DNA of 42,791 nucleotides from Deltaproteobacteria bacterium (GCA_005879805.1 VBKL01000152.1:1-42791), one strand, 5' to 3'. Shown: positions 34,713 to 42,791, counted from the stretch's first letter. Program-made: numbers and translations. The notes: generated from the letters alone by a model not told the origin.

Positions 34713-36140
34713 TCAGCCCTTCTTCGGCGAGACCGCTCGACGAGCTGCCCGCAACGCCTTGCGCTCCCGCTGCCGGGCGAGGAACCCCGTAGCTTTGCGA
34801 TCGCCCCGGGTCTTTGGCGCGGGTCCCGGCACCCGCGGCGCAGGCTCGGCGTTCGTCGCGGGAGACGGTCCACCATCGTGCGTACGAACCGCTTCCTCGC
34901 GGGGGCGTCCCCATCGCGGCTTCGACGCGGCGGCCGGCGCGGCTGCGTACGGCCGCGCTCCTTCCACCGCGAACCAGAGCACCCGCCGGACAACGAGCGT
35001 CGCGTAGGCTCCCGGCGGGAGCGTGAACGAGAGGTTGATCTTCAGCCGGCCGCGGTTCAGCTCGTCCGGCCGCGGGTCGTGGACGCGCAGCTTTCCAGGG
35101 CGCACGAAGAGGGGCCGCTCCTCGTGTTTGAAGAACACGGGCGCGCCTTCGATATGTAGATCGCCGAGCCCGAGCCCTTGCGCGTGGAGCGCGCCGAGCG
35201 CCGCTTCCCGCACTTTCGCATCGGCGACCTCGGAGTCCGGCGCGAGGAGGGGAAAGGTCTTGCCCCAGAGCTCGTCGCGCAGCGTTCCCGGGAGAGCGCG
35301 CGGGAAGAGCAGGGCGCCCGCCTGGTAGCGCAATCCGATCAGCTCGGCCGCCGGAACCCGCGAGGCGAGGTAGCGGCGAACGCCCTCGTTCCAGACGAAG
35401 CTCTGCAGCTCGAACACGGCCATCATCCGCAGGCGCCGATCGAGGTGCAGGAAGGCGCCCTTGAAGTCGCGCGGGTCCTCTCGCAGGCGACGGAGGATGG
35501 GCGCGTACCGCTTGCCGGCGTCGTGGGGGGCGCGCAGTTGCCACTCGCCCCAGTGCTCGCGCCAGAACGTCTTCACCTTGGCGTCGTCGCTCTTGTCGAG
35601 CTCGCTCGGCGTGGCGATGAGCGCTTTCAGTGCCGATTCGAAATCGCCGCGGAGAAGATGCCTCACGACGAATCCCTGCCCGTGCTTCAAGTACCCGAAG
35701 CGCTGCGAGTCGAAGTAATTGACCACGCCGACGCGCTCGACCTCGCGCACGCTTTCCGGCACGCGCTCCGCGTCTTCGCGCGAGAGGTCGCGCACGGTCA
35801 CCTCGAATCGGTTGGAGGTGATGTTCGCGCTCGAGAGCGGCTCGCGCGACCGCCCCACCAGCTTGAGCCGGAGGTCCCCGGTCTGCACCACCTCCCGTTC
35901 GGCCAGTGCGCCGCCCTGGACGCCGACCAGCTGCTCGGTCCGGCCTTGCTTGTCCTTGAGGCCGCAGATCGACAGATCGCGCCTGCGGACGCCGAACTCC
36001 TTGCCGATCCGCTCCAGCGCCTGGAGCGTCGAGACCTTCTGCTTGTCCATCCGGTAGACCCAGACGTCGCCTTCGGGATCCTCCTCGAAGCGGAACCCCT
36101 CGCGAACGACGAAGTCCTCCGGCCGTTGCTTGATCTTCAC
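34713..36140 (-). CDS. truD: tRNA pseudouridine(13) synthase TruD
   Basis: Makes pseudouridine 13 in tRNA-Glu. It has 475 residues against about 350 in E. coli, the excess being an insertion-rich middle and a basic, Pro/Ala-rich C-terminal tail of about 80 residues (ending KALRAARRAVSPKKG). N-terminal KQRPEDFVVREGFRFEEDPE, catalytic Asp63 in ICGLKDKQGRTEQ, and NYFDSQRFG are the family signatures; SSANITSNRFEVTVRDL follows the usual order. The start is GTG at 36140 (VKIKQRPEDF); no upstream alternative gives a better N-terminus and no ribosome-binding site is visible. Confidence 0.9.
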   Translation of the reverse strand: MKIKQRPEDFVVREGFRFEEDPEGDVWVYRMDKQKVSTLQALERIGKEFGVRRRDLSICGLKDKQGRTEQLVGVQGGALAEREVVQTGDLRLKLVGRSREPLSSANITSNRFEVTVRDLSREDAERVPESVREVERVGVVNYFDSQRFGYLKHGQGFVVRHLLRGDFESALKALIATPSELDKSDDAKVKTFWREHWGEWQLRAPHDAGKRYAPILRRLREDPRDFKGAFLHLDRRLRMMAVFELQSFVWNEGVRRYLASRVPAAELIGLRYQAGALLFPRALPGTLRDELWGKTFPLLAPDSEVADAKVREAALGALHAQGLGLGDLHIEGAPVFFKHEERPLFVRPGKLRVHDPRPDELNRGRLKINLSFTLPPGAYATLVVRRVLWFAVEGARPYAAAPAAASKPRWGRPREEAVRTHDGGPSPATNAEPAPRVPGPAPKTRGDRKATGFLARQRERKALRAARRAVSPKKG

Positions 36141-36296
36141 GGCGAGCGTCGTACCGCATCCGCGCCCCGGAGATGAGGAGAATCGAACCGACGGCGCGGC
36201 AGCGACGAGCGCGCAATGCAGCGCCGCGAACGCCGCCCGCGGCGCTCCCGGCAGAAAACTTGCGTCGCGAAAACCGGGCCCCAGACTCGCTCGCGC

Positions 36297-37451
36297 ATGG
36301 TCGAGAGGCTGCCCACCGAGGAGAGGTTTCGTTCGAACCGGGTCTTCCAGCGGTGCCCGAACTGCGACCTGCGCACCGACGTGAGCTTGCACGTCGCCGG
36401 AGCGCTGATCCGGTGCGTCCACTGCAACGTACGGTTCCAGGTCGAGCGGCCCAGGCCAGAAGCCACGTTGCATCCGCACGCCCCGGACGATCCCACCGCC
36501 TGGGAGGAGCTGGCGGCGGTAGGGAACCCGAATCCGCTTTCCACCCCGAAAGGGAAAACGCCTCCCGCTCCGCCTGGATCTGCGCCGAATCAACCGAAGC
36601 CGATGCCCCGGATCGAGGGCTTCGTGCTCCACGAGCGCCTCGGGCAGGGAGGCATGGGCGAGGTCTTCCGCGCCACCCGCGAATCGGACGGCCGCGAGCT
36701 CGCCGTGAAGGTCCTGAGCGAATCGCTCGCCGCGGTGCCCGACTACGTGCGCCGCTTCGATCGCGAGGCGGCCGCCATGGCGCAGCTCGATCACCCGGGC
36801 ATCGTGCGGCTGCTCTCGCGCGGGCGGAGCGGCGAGCACTGCTTCATCGCCATGGAGCTGGTTCCCGGGCCCTCCCTGCGGACCCACGTGGCGGTGGCGC
36901 GGCCCTCGGCACGGGCCCTCGCGCGCCTGCTCGGCCAGGTCGCGCACGCACTCGCTTACGCCCACGCTCGCGGCGTGGTCCACCGGGATCTCAAGCCGGA
37001 CAACGTGCTCGTGATCGGGGAAGGTCGCACCAAGGTGCTCGACTTCGGCCTCGCCGGCTTGCACGCCGACGGAGCCGAGTCGCTCACCCAGAGCAACGTG
37101 GCGATGGGGACGGCCAACTACATGGCGCCCGAGCAGCGCAAGGACGCGCACCGCGCCGATCACCGCGCCGACCTCTACTCCTTCGGCGTGATGATCTACG
37201 AGCTCCTCACCGGGGAGCTTCCGGTCGGGAAGTACCCGCCCGCTTCGAAGGTCGTTCCCGGCCTCTCGCGCGCCTGGGACGCGCTCATCGAGCGCTGCCT
37301 GGAGCAGGACCCGGCCGCCCGTCCTCACAGCGCGCTGGAATTGGCCCATGCGCTGGAGTCGCTCAGACGCGTCAGCTTCCGCCGGCGGTTTTCGGCCGGT
37401 AGAAGAGCACGATCGTCAGGCAGTGGAATTCGTTGTCGCTGGATTGGATGA
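36297..37451 (+). CDS. Serine/threonine kinase with N-terminal zinc ribbon
   Basis: A 384-residue protein. Residues 20-43 form a four-cysteine ribbon (CPNC and CVHC), of the kind seen in zinc-finger/thioredoxin-like putative proteins of myxobacteria. A Pro/Lys-rich linker (about 75-100) leads to the kinase domain: LGQGGMGEVFRA, LAVKVL, catalytic loop HRDLKPDN with the Lys intact, DFGLAGL, and APEQ. The last 25 residues (from about FRRRFSAGRR) are Arg-rich and overlap an antisense gene, so they may be a readthrough of a lost stop. No transmembrane segment. ATG at 36297 is preferred; an ATG at 36216 is also in frame but adds an Arg-rich stretch. Substrate unknown. Confidence 0.88.
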   Translation: MVERLPTEERFRSNRVFQRCPNCDLRTDVSLHVAGALIRCVHCNVRFQVERPRPEATLHPHAPDDPTAWEELAAVGNPNPLSTPKGKTPPAPPGSAPNQPKPMPRIEGFVLHERLGQGGMGEVFRATRESDGRELAVKVLSESLAAVPDYVRRFDREAAAMAQLDHPGIVRLLSRGRSGEHCFIAMELVPGPSLRTHVAVARPSARALARLLGQVAHALAYAHARGVVHRDLKPDNVLVIGEGRTKVLDFGLAGLHADGAESLTQSNVAMGTANYMAPEQRKDAHRADHRADLYSFGVMIYELLTGELPVGKYPPASKVVPGLSRAWDALIERCLEQDPAARPHSALELAHALESLRRVSFRRRFSAGRRARSSGSGIRCRWIG

Positions 37452-37569
37452 CCGTGCGATCGACGATCTCCAGGTCGCCGTTGGCGCGCAGCCAGCGGGT
37501 GACCTGATCCCCGAGCTCGTCTCGTTCCTTCGCCTTGGTCGCCGAGAACAGCTTGACGCCCGTGAACAT
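37372..37569 (-). CDS. Small conserved-looking hypothetical protein
   Basis: A 65-residue protein (MFTGVKLFSATKAKERDELG start; SSDNEFHCLTIVLFY near the end). No domain I recognise. ATG at 37569 has AAGGGGGG close upstream. The composition is normal for a globular protein, unlike a shadow frame. Its last 80 bases overlap the 3' end of the kinase gene on the other strand. Confidence 0.6.
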   Translation of the reverse strand: MFTGVKLFSATKAKERDELGDQVTRWLRANGDLEIVDRTVIQSSDNEFHCLTIVLFYRPKTAGGS

Positions 37570-37689
37570 CGCCCCCCCTTCAGCCCCCACGGCGGGACTG
37601 AATCGTTCCAAAGCCGCCGCGGAGTGTCAATGTCGGGGTTGCCGGCCCCGGCCTTCGCCCCCACGTTTCCTTGCGAACGGAGGCTCGCG

Positions 37690-38001
37690 ATGGCGACGGG
37701 AAGGCCCGGGGAGCTGCTGCTCGACCCAGAGAGCAAGCGGCGCAAGCGCGAGCTGGCCGTCCAGTTCATCCGCCGCATCCGGTCGATGGAGCGAGAACGG
37801 CTGCACGCCCTCATCCTCGAGGAAGCAGGCGAGGACCTGGCGCAGTTCTTCCTCGCTTACGCGAGCGACCTCATCGACCGCGAGCCCCAGCGCGCCGCCG
37901 AAAACGCCTCGAGCCTGCTGCTCATCGGGTACCTCATCCGCGCGTTCGAGACCGAGGCGAAGGTTCCGGCGCCACTCGTCCAGGACTCCTGGCTGCACTG
38001 A
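37690..38001 (+). CDS. Hypothetical helical protein
   Basis: A 103-residue, charged, probably helical cytoplasmic protein. ATG at 37690 has GGAGG six bases upstream; an ATG at 37630 is in frame but has no such signal. I do not recognise a family. It is followed 72 bases later by the YqjE-like gene. Confidence 0.6.
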   Translation: MATGRPGELLLDPESKRRKRELAVQFIRRIRSMERERLHALILEEAGEDLAQFFLAYASDLIDREPQRAAENASSLLLIGYLIRAFETEAKVPAPLVQDSWLH

Positions 38002-38073
38002 CCCGGGTCCGATCCCGGACGCCAGCTGCCTCGCCCCCCTTCCAGCCTCGGCGTTTCCGCCCTACCTTGGCGC

Positions 38074-38700
38074 ATGGCTTTCTCCGAACGCTCGCCGCTG
38101 GCATCGCCGCAGGCGCGCGATGCGCTGAATCGCCTGATCGACGGCTTCCAGACGCTGGTTCGCGAGCACCTCGCCCTCGCCAAGGTCGAGCTCAAGGAAG
38201 ACCTGAAGCGGATGGGCCGCAGCCTGCTCCTGAGCGCGGCCGGAGTGCCTGCGCTGGTCGCCGGATACCTTCTCCTGAACGTCGCCATCGCACTGCTTCT
38301 TGCGACCGTGATCGCGAGCTGGGCGGCCTTCGGCATCGTCGCGGTCGTGAACCTCGCCGCCGGCTCGGCGCTCACCGCGCACTTCATCAAGAAGGCACGC
38401 CAAACGCCCATTTCTCTCGACTCCACCAGCACCGAGCTGCGCCGCGACCGCGAGATGCTTTCCAGCCTGACGAACGGGACGCCCGCCGCAGCGCCGGCGC
38501 CTCCGGCGATCGAAACGGCGCCGCGTCCACCCGAGCACGCCCCGGCGCCCGTGCGACCGTCCTGGACGCCGGCGCCCCGCGCCGACGGGGGAGGGGTCTC
38601 GCGCGTCACTCCCTCGCGCGTCACGCAGCCCGTGGCGAGCGGCGCCCCGGCGCCGAAAGGCGAGCCGGTGGCCGCGTCCCGCGGCGACCTGGCCCACTGA
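38074..38700 (+). CDS. YqjE/phage-holin-III-like membrane protein
   Basis: A 208-residue protein of the Phage_holin_3_6 (YqjE) type: an amphipathic N-terminal helix (LVREHLALAKVELKEDLKRM), two membrane segments (about residues 48-72 and 78-104), and a cytoplasmic or periplasmic Pro/Ala-rich disordered tail of about 90 residues. Despite the family name such chromosomal proteins are not phage holins; they accompany YqjD/ElaB-like proteins. The next two genes fit this grouping. Confidence 0.78.
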   Translation: MAFSERSPLASPQARDALNRLIDGFQTLVREHLALAKVELKEDLKRMGRSLLLSAAGVPALVAGYLLLNVAIALLLATVIASWAAFGIVAVVNLAAGSALTAHFIKKARQTPISLDSTSTELRRDREMLSSLTNGTPAAAPAPPAIETAPRPPEHAPAPVRPSWTPAPRADGGGVSRVTPSRVTQPVASGAPAPKGEPVAASRGDLAH

Positions 38701-38735
38701 ATCGAGCCGCGCCGAGGCGCGCGGGGAGGATACCG

Positions 38736-38945
38736 ATGCCGACGGAAACCACGCCGAAGGATCCGGCAGCCATCCGCGCCGGGATCGAACGGGCAAGGCA
38801 GGAGATCGAGCAATCCGTCGCCGACCTTCGCCAGGGAGTGGCCGAGACCCTCGACTGGCGTGGCATGGTCCGGCGGCATCCCGCGGCGGCCCTCGGCGGC
38901 GCCATCGCCGTGGGATTTCTCCTGGCCCGCTGGACGACGAGGTAG
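38736..38945 (+). CDS. DUF3618-like membrane-anchored small protein
   Basis: A 69-residue protein: helix RAGIERARQEIEQSVADLRQ, then a C-terminal membrane segment (HPAAALGGAIAVGFLLARW). This matches DUF3618, which usually sits beside YqjE-type genes. ATG at 38736 has GGGGAGGA upstream. Confidence 0.75.
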   Translation: MPTETTPKDPAAIRAGIERARQEIEQSVADLRQGVAETLDWRGMVRRHPAAALGGAIAVGFLLARWTTR

Positions 38946-38947
38946 CC

Positions 38948-39187
38948 ATGGCCGACATGCTCGGTGGAACGCCGGCAGAGCCCGGGATGGACGAAGAGGA
39001 TCTCGCCTTGCTTGCCGAGGGGATGGTGGCAGGCCGGGAGTGGATACGGAGCGCGCTGCAGAAGACGCTCGCCTGGGTCGAGGAGAATCCGGGCGCCGCG
39101 CTGATCTGCGCCGCAGGCGCCGGCTTCATCGCGGGCAAGCTGCTCCTGCGCAGGCCTCGTACTCTCGAAGACCTCGTCGACGACTAG
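38948..39187 (+). CDS. YqjD/ElaB-like tail-anchored protein
   Basis: A 79-residue protein with a charged helix (ALQKTLAWVEENPG) and a C-terminal hydrophobic anchor (AALICAAGAGFIAGKLLLRR) of the Gly-rich type typical of ElaB/YqjD. In E. coli YqjD is an inner-membrane ribosome-associated protein of stationary phase; transferring this role is inference. It starts three bases after the DUF3618 stop. Confidence 0.65.
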   Translation: MADMLGGTPAEPGMDEEDLALLAEGMVAGREWIRSALQKTLAWVEENPGAALICAAGAGFIAGKLLLRRPRTLEDLVDD

Positions 39188-39227
39188 CCGTTCCCGAAGT
39201 TGCGGGTTTGCTCCCGCGACCGGCAGG

Positions 39228-39710
39228 ATGCCGCCCGTGCCGGGTGAGCTGCATCCCTTTCTCTCCCATTTCGCGGTGGCCTTGCTCCTGATCGGTCCCG
39301 CCTGCGACGCCTTCGGCGTTGCTCTGCGACGCGATTCGCTGCTGCACGCCGGTCGCTGGAACACGCTCCTTGGCGCCGCCTGTGCCGCGGCGGCGCTCGC
39401 TTCCGGTCTCGGGGCCCGCGCCGCCCTCGGATCGCACGGACCGGCGGGAGAGGCACTCCTGAACCTGCACGGCGCTCTCGCCTGGGTCCTCGCTGCGGCC
39501 TGGGCCCCGGTCGCTCTCTGGCGCGCGCTGGCGAAGCCTCCGCTTCCGACCCGCCTGCGCACCGCCTATCTCGCCCTTGCATTCACGGGGGCCATCGCTT
39601 GTGCCGGGGATGGTCTGCTCGGGTCGGCCCTCGTCTACCGGCACGGCATGGGGCTGTCCCCTGCCGCGCGGGCGGAGCCCCTGCCGCGCCCTCCAACCAT
39701 CGACAGGTAG
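39228..39710 (+). CDS. DUF2231 family membrane protein
   Basis: A 160-residue inner-membrane protein with four predicted hydrophobic segments. The start GELHPFLSHFAVALLLIGPA with His in the first helix, and later LLNLHGALAWVLAAAW, fit DUF2231, whose members have conserved His residues and may bind haem or metal. No partner is adjacent. ATG at 39228 is chosen; GTG at 39237 is possible. Confidence 0.72.
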   Translation: MPPVPGELHPFLSHFAVALLLIGPACDAFGVALRRDSLLHAGRWNTLLGAACAAAALASGLGARAALGSHGPAGEALLNLHGALAWVLAAAWAPVALWRALAKPPLPTRLRTAYLALAFTGAIACAGDGLLGSALVYRHGMGLSPAARAEPLPRPPTIDR

Positions 39711-39736
39711 AGCGCTCTCACGATCTCTCCCGCGCT

Positions 39737-40150
39737 CTAGCGCCGCTTTTCGTCCGGATAGCGGGCCGCGACTACGGTGTGGATGCCGCCACGTACGAAG
39801 AAATCACCGATCACTTCCGCCCTGCGGGGTCGGACCGCGGCGAGCAGGTCGTCGAGGATCCGGTTGGTGACCGCCTCGTGGAAGGCGCCCTCGTCGCGAT
39901 AGCTCCACAGGTAGAGCTTGAGGCTCTTCAATTCGACGCAGAGGCGATCGGGAACGTACGTGATGCGGATCACCGCGAAGTCCGGCTGGCCGGTCATCGG
40001 ACAGACGCAGGTGAACTCGGGGCACTCGAAGCGGATCTCGTAGTCGCGATCAGGACTCGGGTTCGGGAAGGTCTCCAGGGTCTTCGAGGGCCGGGTAGAT
40101 CGGCGGGGCGCGAGATCGATCGGGACTCCGCTGTCCTTGCGTCGGCCCAC
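39737..40150 (-). CDS. queF: NADPH-dependent 7-cyano-7-deazaguanine reductase QueF
   Basis: Reduces preQ0 to preQ1 in queuosine synthesis. It has 137 residues, the short (YkvM, unimodular) type. [16 protein letters not shown] holds the catalytic Cys50 and Asp57, spaced as in the B. subtilis enzyme, and the QueF motif [20 protein letters not shown] follows. GTG at 40150 has GGAGGG seven bases upstream. No other queuosine gene or preQ1 riboswitch is seen in the adjoining 400 bases. Confidence 0.95.
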   Translation of the reverse strand: MGRRKDSGVPIDLAPRRSTRPSKTLETFPNPSPDRDYEIRFECPEFTCVCPMTGQPDFAVIRITYVPDRLCVELKSLKLYLWSYRDEGAFHEAVTNRILDDLLAAVRPRRAEVIGDFFVRGGIHTVVAARYPDEKRR

Positions 40151-40281
40151 GGTAACGCCCTCCTACCACGCCCCGAAGCCCTCCGACCGTCGACGTCGAA
40201 ACCCATGAAACACGCGAGGTTGGCTCCACATCGCCAAAGGACTCGTTGCGCGCGGAACGGAGGTGCAGTAGGAGACCCCCC

Positions 40282-40476
40282 ATGAGGAAGGCAGACCCGA
40301 GCAGTAGTCGACGTTCCGGGCGGCGCAGGCCCCTTGCGACACCTTTCCCTCCTCCGGCTGACGAGCAGCGGCACCTACGTAAGGCTACCGAGCGGCCTGC
40401 CGAGAGCAGGCTGGACTCGGATTTCGGCATCTGCCTGAGCGTCGTGCCCGCGCTGCGCCGGCGTTCCGACGCGTAG
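40282..40476 (+). CDS. Possible small protein in the 40151-40551 gap
   Basis: A 64-codon open frame with ATG at 40282 and a well placed GGAG upstream. The product is Arg/Pro-rich with no recognisable domain. It is the only candidate gene in the 400-base gap between queF and the RskA-like gene and may be spurious. Confidence 0.25.
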   Translation: MRKADPSSSRRSGRRRPLATPFPPPADEQRHLRKATERPAESRLDSDFGICLSVVPALRRRSDA

Positions 40477-40498
40477 CGAGCCGCCTGGCGGCGGTATC

Positions 40499-40548
40499 CC
40501 GAGGCTGCGGGCAGTCTTGTCGCCAAGGCGACAGATGCACAGCCTCGG
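40499..40548 (+). promoter_or_regulatory. Hairpin leader just before the RskA-like gene
   Basis: A 9-bp closing stem, CCGAGGCTG (40499-40507) with CAGCCTCGG (40540-40548), encloses an inner stem TGTCGCC/GGCGACA. The 3' arm of the closing stem ends three bases before the ATG at 40552, where a ribosome-binding site would normally sit. Another small stem (GCCGCC with GGCGGC) precedes it near 40480. It may gate translation; it matches no riboswitch I know. Confidence 0.45.
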
Positions 40549-40551
40549 TAC

Positions 40552-41703
40552 ATGGCCACGACCCGAACCGTCACCTCTCCGGCGCCGTTCTCTCGCATCG
40601 TCGAGGCGCGTTCCACCAGCTCCTGGAAGGCCGCGCTCCCGGCCGCCCTCATCGTCATCGCGGCGGTGATCGCTGCCGCTTACTTCGCCGCCAAGGCGTC
40701 CGAGCAGTCCCAGTTGCTCGCCGGCGCGCGGACGGAGATGCAGCAGAACGTGCAGGCTGTCTCCCAGCTCCAGTCCCGCATGGCGACGGTCGATGGCGAC
40801 CTGGCGCGGCTCCGCACCGCCGGCCGGACCACCGTGATCCTGAAGCCGGCGGCCTCCAAGGCCCCGCGCAAGGGCGCCGACACGGTCGCTTCTTCCTGGG
40901 GCGCGGCGACCTGGGGCGAGCAGTCGGACGGGAAGACCTGGATTCGCATGGACGCCTACGGGCTCGCGCCGGCCCCGCAGGGCAAGGGCTACGATGTCTG
41001 GTTCGAAGGGGCGGACGGAAACGTGGTGGAGGTCGCCAAGCTCGATCCCGCCCAGGACGGAAGCGCGTTTGCCGAAGGCAAGGACCTGCCGGGAGTGGAC
41101 AAGGGGAAGCGCATCCTCGTGTCGCTCGACGAGGAAGAGGCGAAGAAGCCGGGCACCGAGGTGTTCCAGGCCGATCTGCCCAAGCTGAAGCCGATGGAGC
41201 GCGCCCTCTGCCGCGCCCTCGAGCAGTACCACCAGCTCCGGCCGGGTCTCGGCGTCGACGAATGCGCGCGCAAGCTCAAGGAAACCGCGGATCTCAATGA
41301 CCCGGCGCGGAAGGCGTCCGACCTCGTCGACCGCATCGTGCAGCTCGCAATCCAGGGGACGGCAAGCGAGCGGACCGAGTTGCGCGACGCGCAGGATTCG
41401 CTGCAGCGGATCGGCCGGCCGGCGGTGACACCGGCCCTCTCGCGCCTGCAGGCGAGCCCCGATTCCAACGCGCGGCTGGCTCTCGCCCGCGTCCTCGTCG
41501 GCATTTGCGGAGATGACTGCGCCGATCGGAAGCTCGATTGCATCGTCCCCGCGCTGCTCGAAGGAACCTCTGACGACCGCCCGCCGGAAGCGCGCCGCGA
41601 GGCGGAACGGGGCCTCACGCGCTGCACCGGGGAACAGTTCGGCGACGACCCCACCGCCTGGCGCAAATGGTGGTCGGCCCGCTCCGCGCAGGCGTCGCGC
41701 TGA
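40552..41703 (+). CDS. RskA-like membrane protein with C-terminal helical repeats
   Basis: A 383-residue single-pass protein: cytoplasmic N-terminus of about 27 residues, membrane segment about 28-48, coiled-coil stretch about 50-90, then an extracytoplasmic part with ATWGEQSDGKTWIRMDAYGL and AFAEGKDLPGVDKGKRILVS, similar to the anti-sigma-K factor RskA domain. The last 170 residues look like helical (HEAT-like) repeats ending FGDDPTAWRKWW. There is no zinc-binding sigma-factor domain at the N-terminus and no ECF sigma gene beside it, so an anti-sigma role is uncertain. ATG at 40552 lies right after the hairpin leader. Confidence 0.7.
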   Translation: MATTRTVTSPAPFSRIVEARSTSSWKAALPAALIVIAAVIAAAYFAAKASEQSQLLAGARTEMQQNVQAVSQLQSRMATVDGDLARLRTAGRTTVILKPAASKAPRKGADTVASSWGAATWGEQSDGKTWIRMDAYGLAPAPQGKGYDVWFEGADGNVVEVAKLDPAQDGSAFAEGKDLPGVDKGKRILVSLDEEEAKKPGTEVFQADLPKLKPMERALCRALEQYHQLRPGLGVDECARKLKETADLNDPARKASDLVDRIVQLAIQGTASERTELRDAQDSLQRIGRPAVTPALSRLQASPDSNARLALARVLVGICGDDCADRKLDCIVPALLEGTSDDRPPEARREAERGLTRCTGEQFGDDPTAWRKWWSARSAQASR

Positions 41704-41785
41704 TTGAGGCCCGACGGGTTCGCAACCTCTGAAACCTGTCTCCTTGCGAGGTTCTGCACGGCCTGCCGGGCGCGCGCCCCGCTCC

Positions 41786-41814
41786 TTGACCCAATGAGGG
41801 CTCCCTCGTACGCT
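41786..41814 (+). promoter_or_regulatory. Candidate promoter of the FHA gene
   Basis: TTGACC (41786-41791) and TACGCT (41809-41814) are separated by 17 bases. Transcription would start near 41821, giving a leader of about 38 nt. Confidence 0.5.
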
Positions 41815-41858
41815 GTATGTCCACCTTCGGACGCAGATCATCCCGGAAGAAGAGGGCG

Positions 41859-42791
41859 ATGGCCGTCGATACCACGAGCCCGAAGACCGAGATGATCGAT
41901 CCCGCGCTTCTCGAGGGGATCGGCGCGAACTTCATCGTCAAGGAGCCGTCGGGCGCGGTGAAGACCTTCCCGATGCGCCAGGACCGCTTCCTCATCGGAA
42001 GATCCGACCATTGCGATCTCCCCATCGCCGACTCCTCCGTGTCGGGGCGGCACGCGGAGATCTCGAGGACCGACGGCGACATCAAGATCCGCGATGTCGG
42101 CAGCGCCAACGGCATCTACCTGAACGGCGAGCGCGTCGAGGAGGCCGAGCTTTTCGACGGCGATGTGCTGCGGCTCGGGCAGACCTCCATCCGCATCGAC
42201 GTGGTCGGCGGTCGCGCGCGCGCCACCGGTGGGCTGCCGCTGCGCACGGTCGCCCTCGCCGTGGCCGCGATCCTGGTGCTCGGAACGGTCGGCGCCGGAG
42301 TCGGAATCGCGGTCCGCAAGAAGCAGCAGCAGCGCCGCGACATGCGCACGCTCGCCGCCTTCGTGACGGCGGCCCGCGAAGGCCAGCGCGCCAAGCCCTG
42401 CGCCGCCATCGTCGACAAGGTGCAGGACGTGGCCAAGGAGCTCAACGCGCTTGGCAAGCTGAGCTGCTCGGAGCCCTTGCGCGGAGACGACGCCAAGCGC
42501 GCCGTGGCCGGGTACCGCGAGCTGTCGCGCACCTATCAGCTCATCGCCACCGCCATCAGCCAGTTCGCCGGCCAGCAGGCCACCTCGACCCAGGCGCTCA
42601 CCGGCGCCGCCGAGCAACTCGAAGACCTCGACCTCAAGCTCCGCGTCGCCGAGGCGCAAGAGCTCATCGATCAGCGCTCGCAGGTGACTTCCGCCTTCGC
42701 CTCCGACTGGAAGAAGCTGTCCGCCGCGGCCAGCGCGTACGCCAACGAGGTCGAGCAGGCGTTCGTCTTCGGCAACAAGTCGAGCTGTCCG
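41859..42791 (+). CDS. FHA-domain membrane protein (partial, right edge)
   Basis: At least 311 residues. Residues about 20-110 form an FHA phosphothreonine-binding domain: FLIGRSDHCDLPIADSSVSG, then RHAEI, then DVGSANGIYLNGERV, with the conserved Arg, Ser-His and Asn. A membrane segment follows (TVALAVAAILVLGTVGAGVG), then a charged, helical region that continues beyond the window. It probably reads phosphorylated partners of Ser/Thr kinases such as the two in this window; that link is inference. ATG at 41859 follows GAAGAAGAGGG. Confidence 0.88.
   Translation, partial: MAVDTTSPKTEMIDPALLEGIGANFIVKEPSGAVKTFPMRQDRFLIGRSDHCDLPIADSSVSGRHAEISRTDGDIKIRDVGSANGIYLNGERVEEAELFDGDVLRLGQTSIRIDVVGGRARATGGLPLRTVALAVAAILVLGTVGAGVGIAVRKKQQQRRDMRTLAAFVTAAREGQRAKPCAAIVDKVQDVAKELNALGKLSCSEPLRGDDAKRAVAGYRELSRTYQLIATAISQFAGQQATSTQALTGAAEQLEDLDLKLRVAEAQELIDQRSQVTSAFASDWKKLSAAASAYANEVEQAFVFGNKSSCP

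Noticed and set aside
38074-38700. Prophage holin gene
   Set aside because: The Phage_holin_3_6 family name is misleading; neighbours are DUF3618 and YqjD-like genes and no phage genes are near.
40151-40551. preQ1 riboswitch upstream of queF
   Set aside because: No preQ1 aptamer pattern was recognised on the minus strand upstream of queF.

Overview
This window looks like chromosomal DNA from a myxobacterium-like member of the Myxococcota. The evidence is very high GC content, a CdnL/CarD regulator, two Hanks-type Ser/Thr kinases (one with the HxDVSPxN catalytic loop common in myxobacteria), an FHA protein, a PilY1/minor-pilin cluster and frequent 1-4 nt overlaps between neighbouring genes. 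No integrase, transposase, phage structural gene, tRNA, rRNA or CRISPR array was seen. The genes are mostly core chromosomal functions.

Layout. At 1-2050 (minus strand) a 6S RNA gene with its own promoter and terminator lies upstream of a tightly overlapped fthC-ymdB-tyrS operon; tyrS runs off the left edge. At 2176-10275 (plus) there is a soluble kinase, then a type IV pilus tip/minor-pilin operon (pilY1, a frameshifted pilV-like gene, pilW, pilX) behind a candidate sigma-54 promoter. At 10272-19600 (minus) come glnE, a patatin-like phospholipase, ilvE, a Fic-fold protein with a degenerate active-site motif, nfo (endonuclease IV), a DHH phosphoesterase and a cysteine desulfurase. At 19633-20745 (plus) are a small membrane protein lacking a normal start codon and a CBM9-like lipoprotein, converging on comEC (minus, to 23222).

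At 23340-30279 (plus) are cdnL, which appears to be transcribed as a leaderless mRNA, then cysS (missing about 70 residues of its catalytic domain), uvrB, uvrC and a DUF507 gene. At 30431-32903 (minus) are a DUF3108 protein and a DUF4091 protein with a damaged C-terminus. At 33013-34664 (plus) are a zinc-ribbon protein coupled to fdhD and a CHRD lipoprotein; truD (minus) follows. At 36297-42791 are a zinc-ribbon kinase, several small proteins including a YqjE/DUF3618/YqjD-like envelope trio, a DUF2231 membrane protein, queF (minus), an RskA-like membrane protein behind a hairpin leader, and an FHA protein that runs off the right edge.

The most unusual signal is a dispersed repeat of about 50 bp with two short hairpins. 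It occurs three times: in frame inside comEC, in frame inside the DUF4091 gene but read in a different frame, and in the 5' region of cysS. All three copies point the same way relative to the host gene. Other observations are the shortened CysRS, the Fic protein lacking its catalytic histidine, and 5'-end anomalies in glnE and the gene facing it. Several apparent indels (pilV, glnE 5' end, DUF4091) could be real decay or assembly errors, and reads would be needed to tell which.
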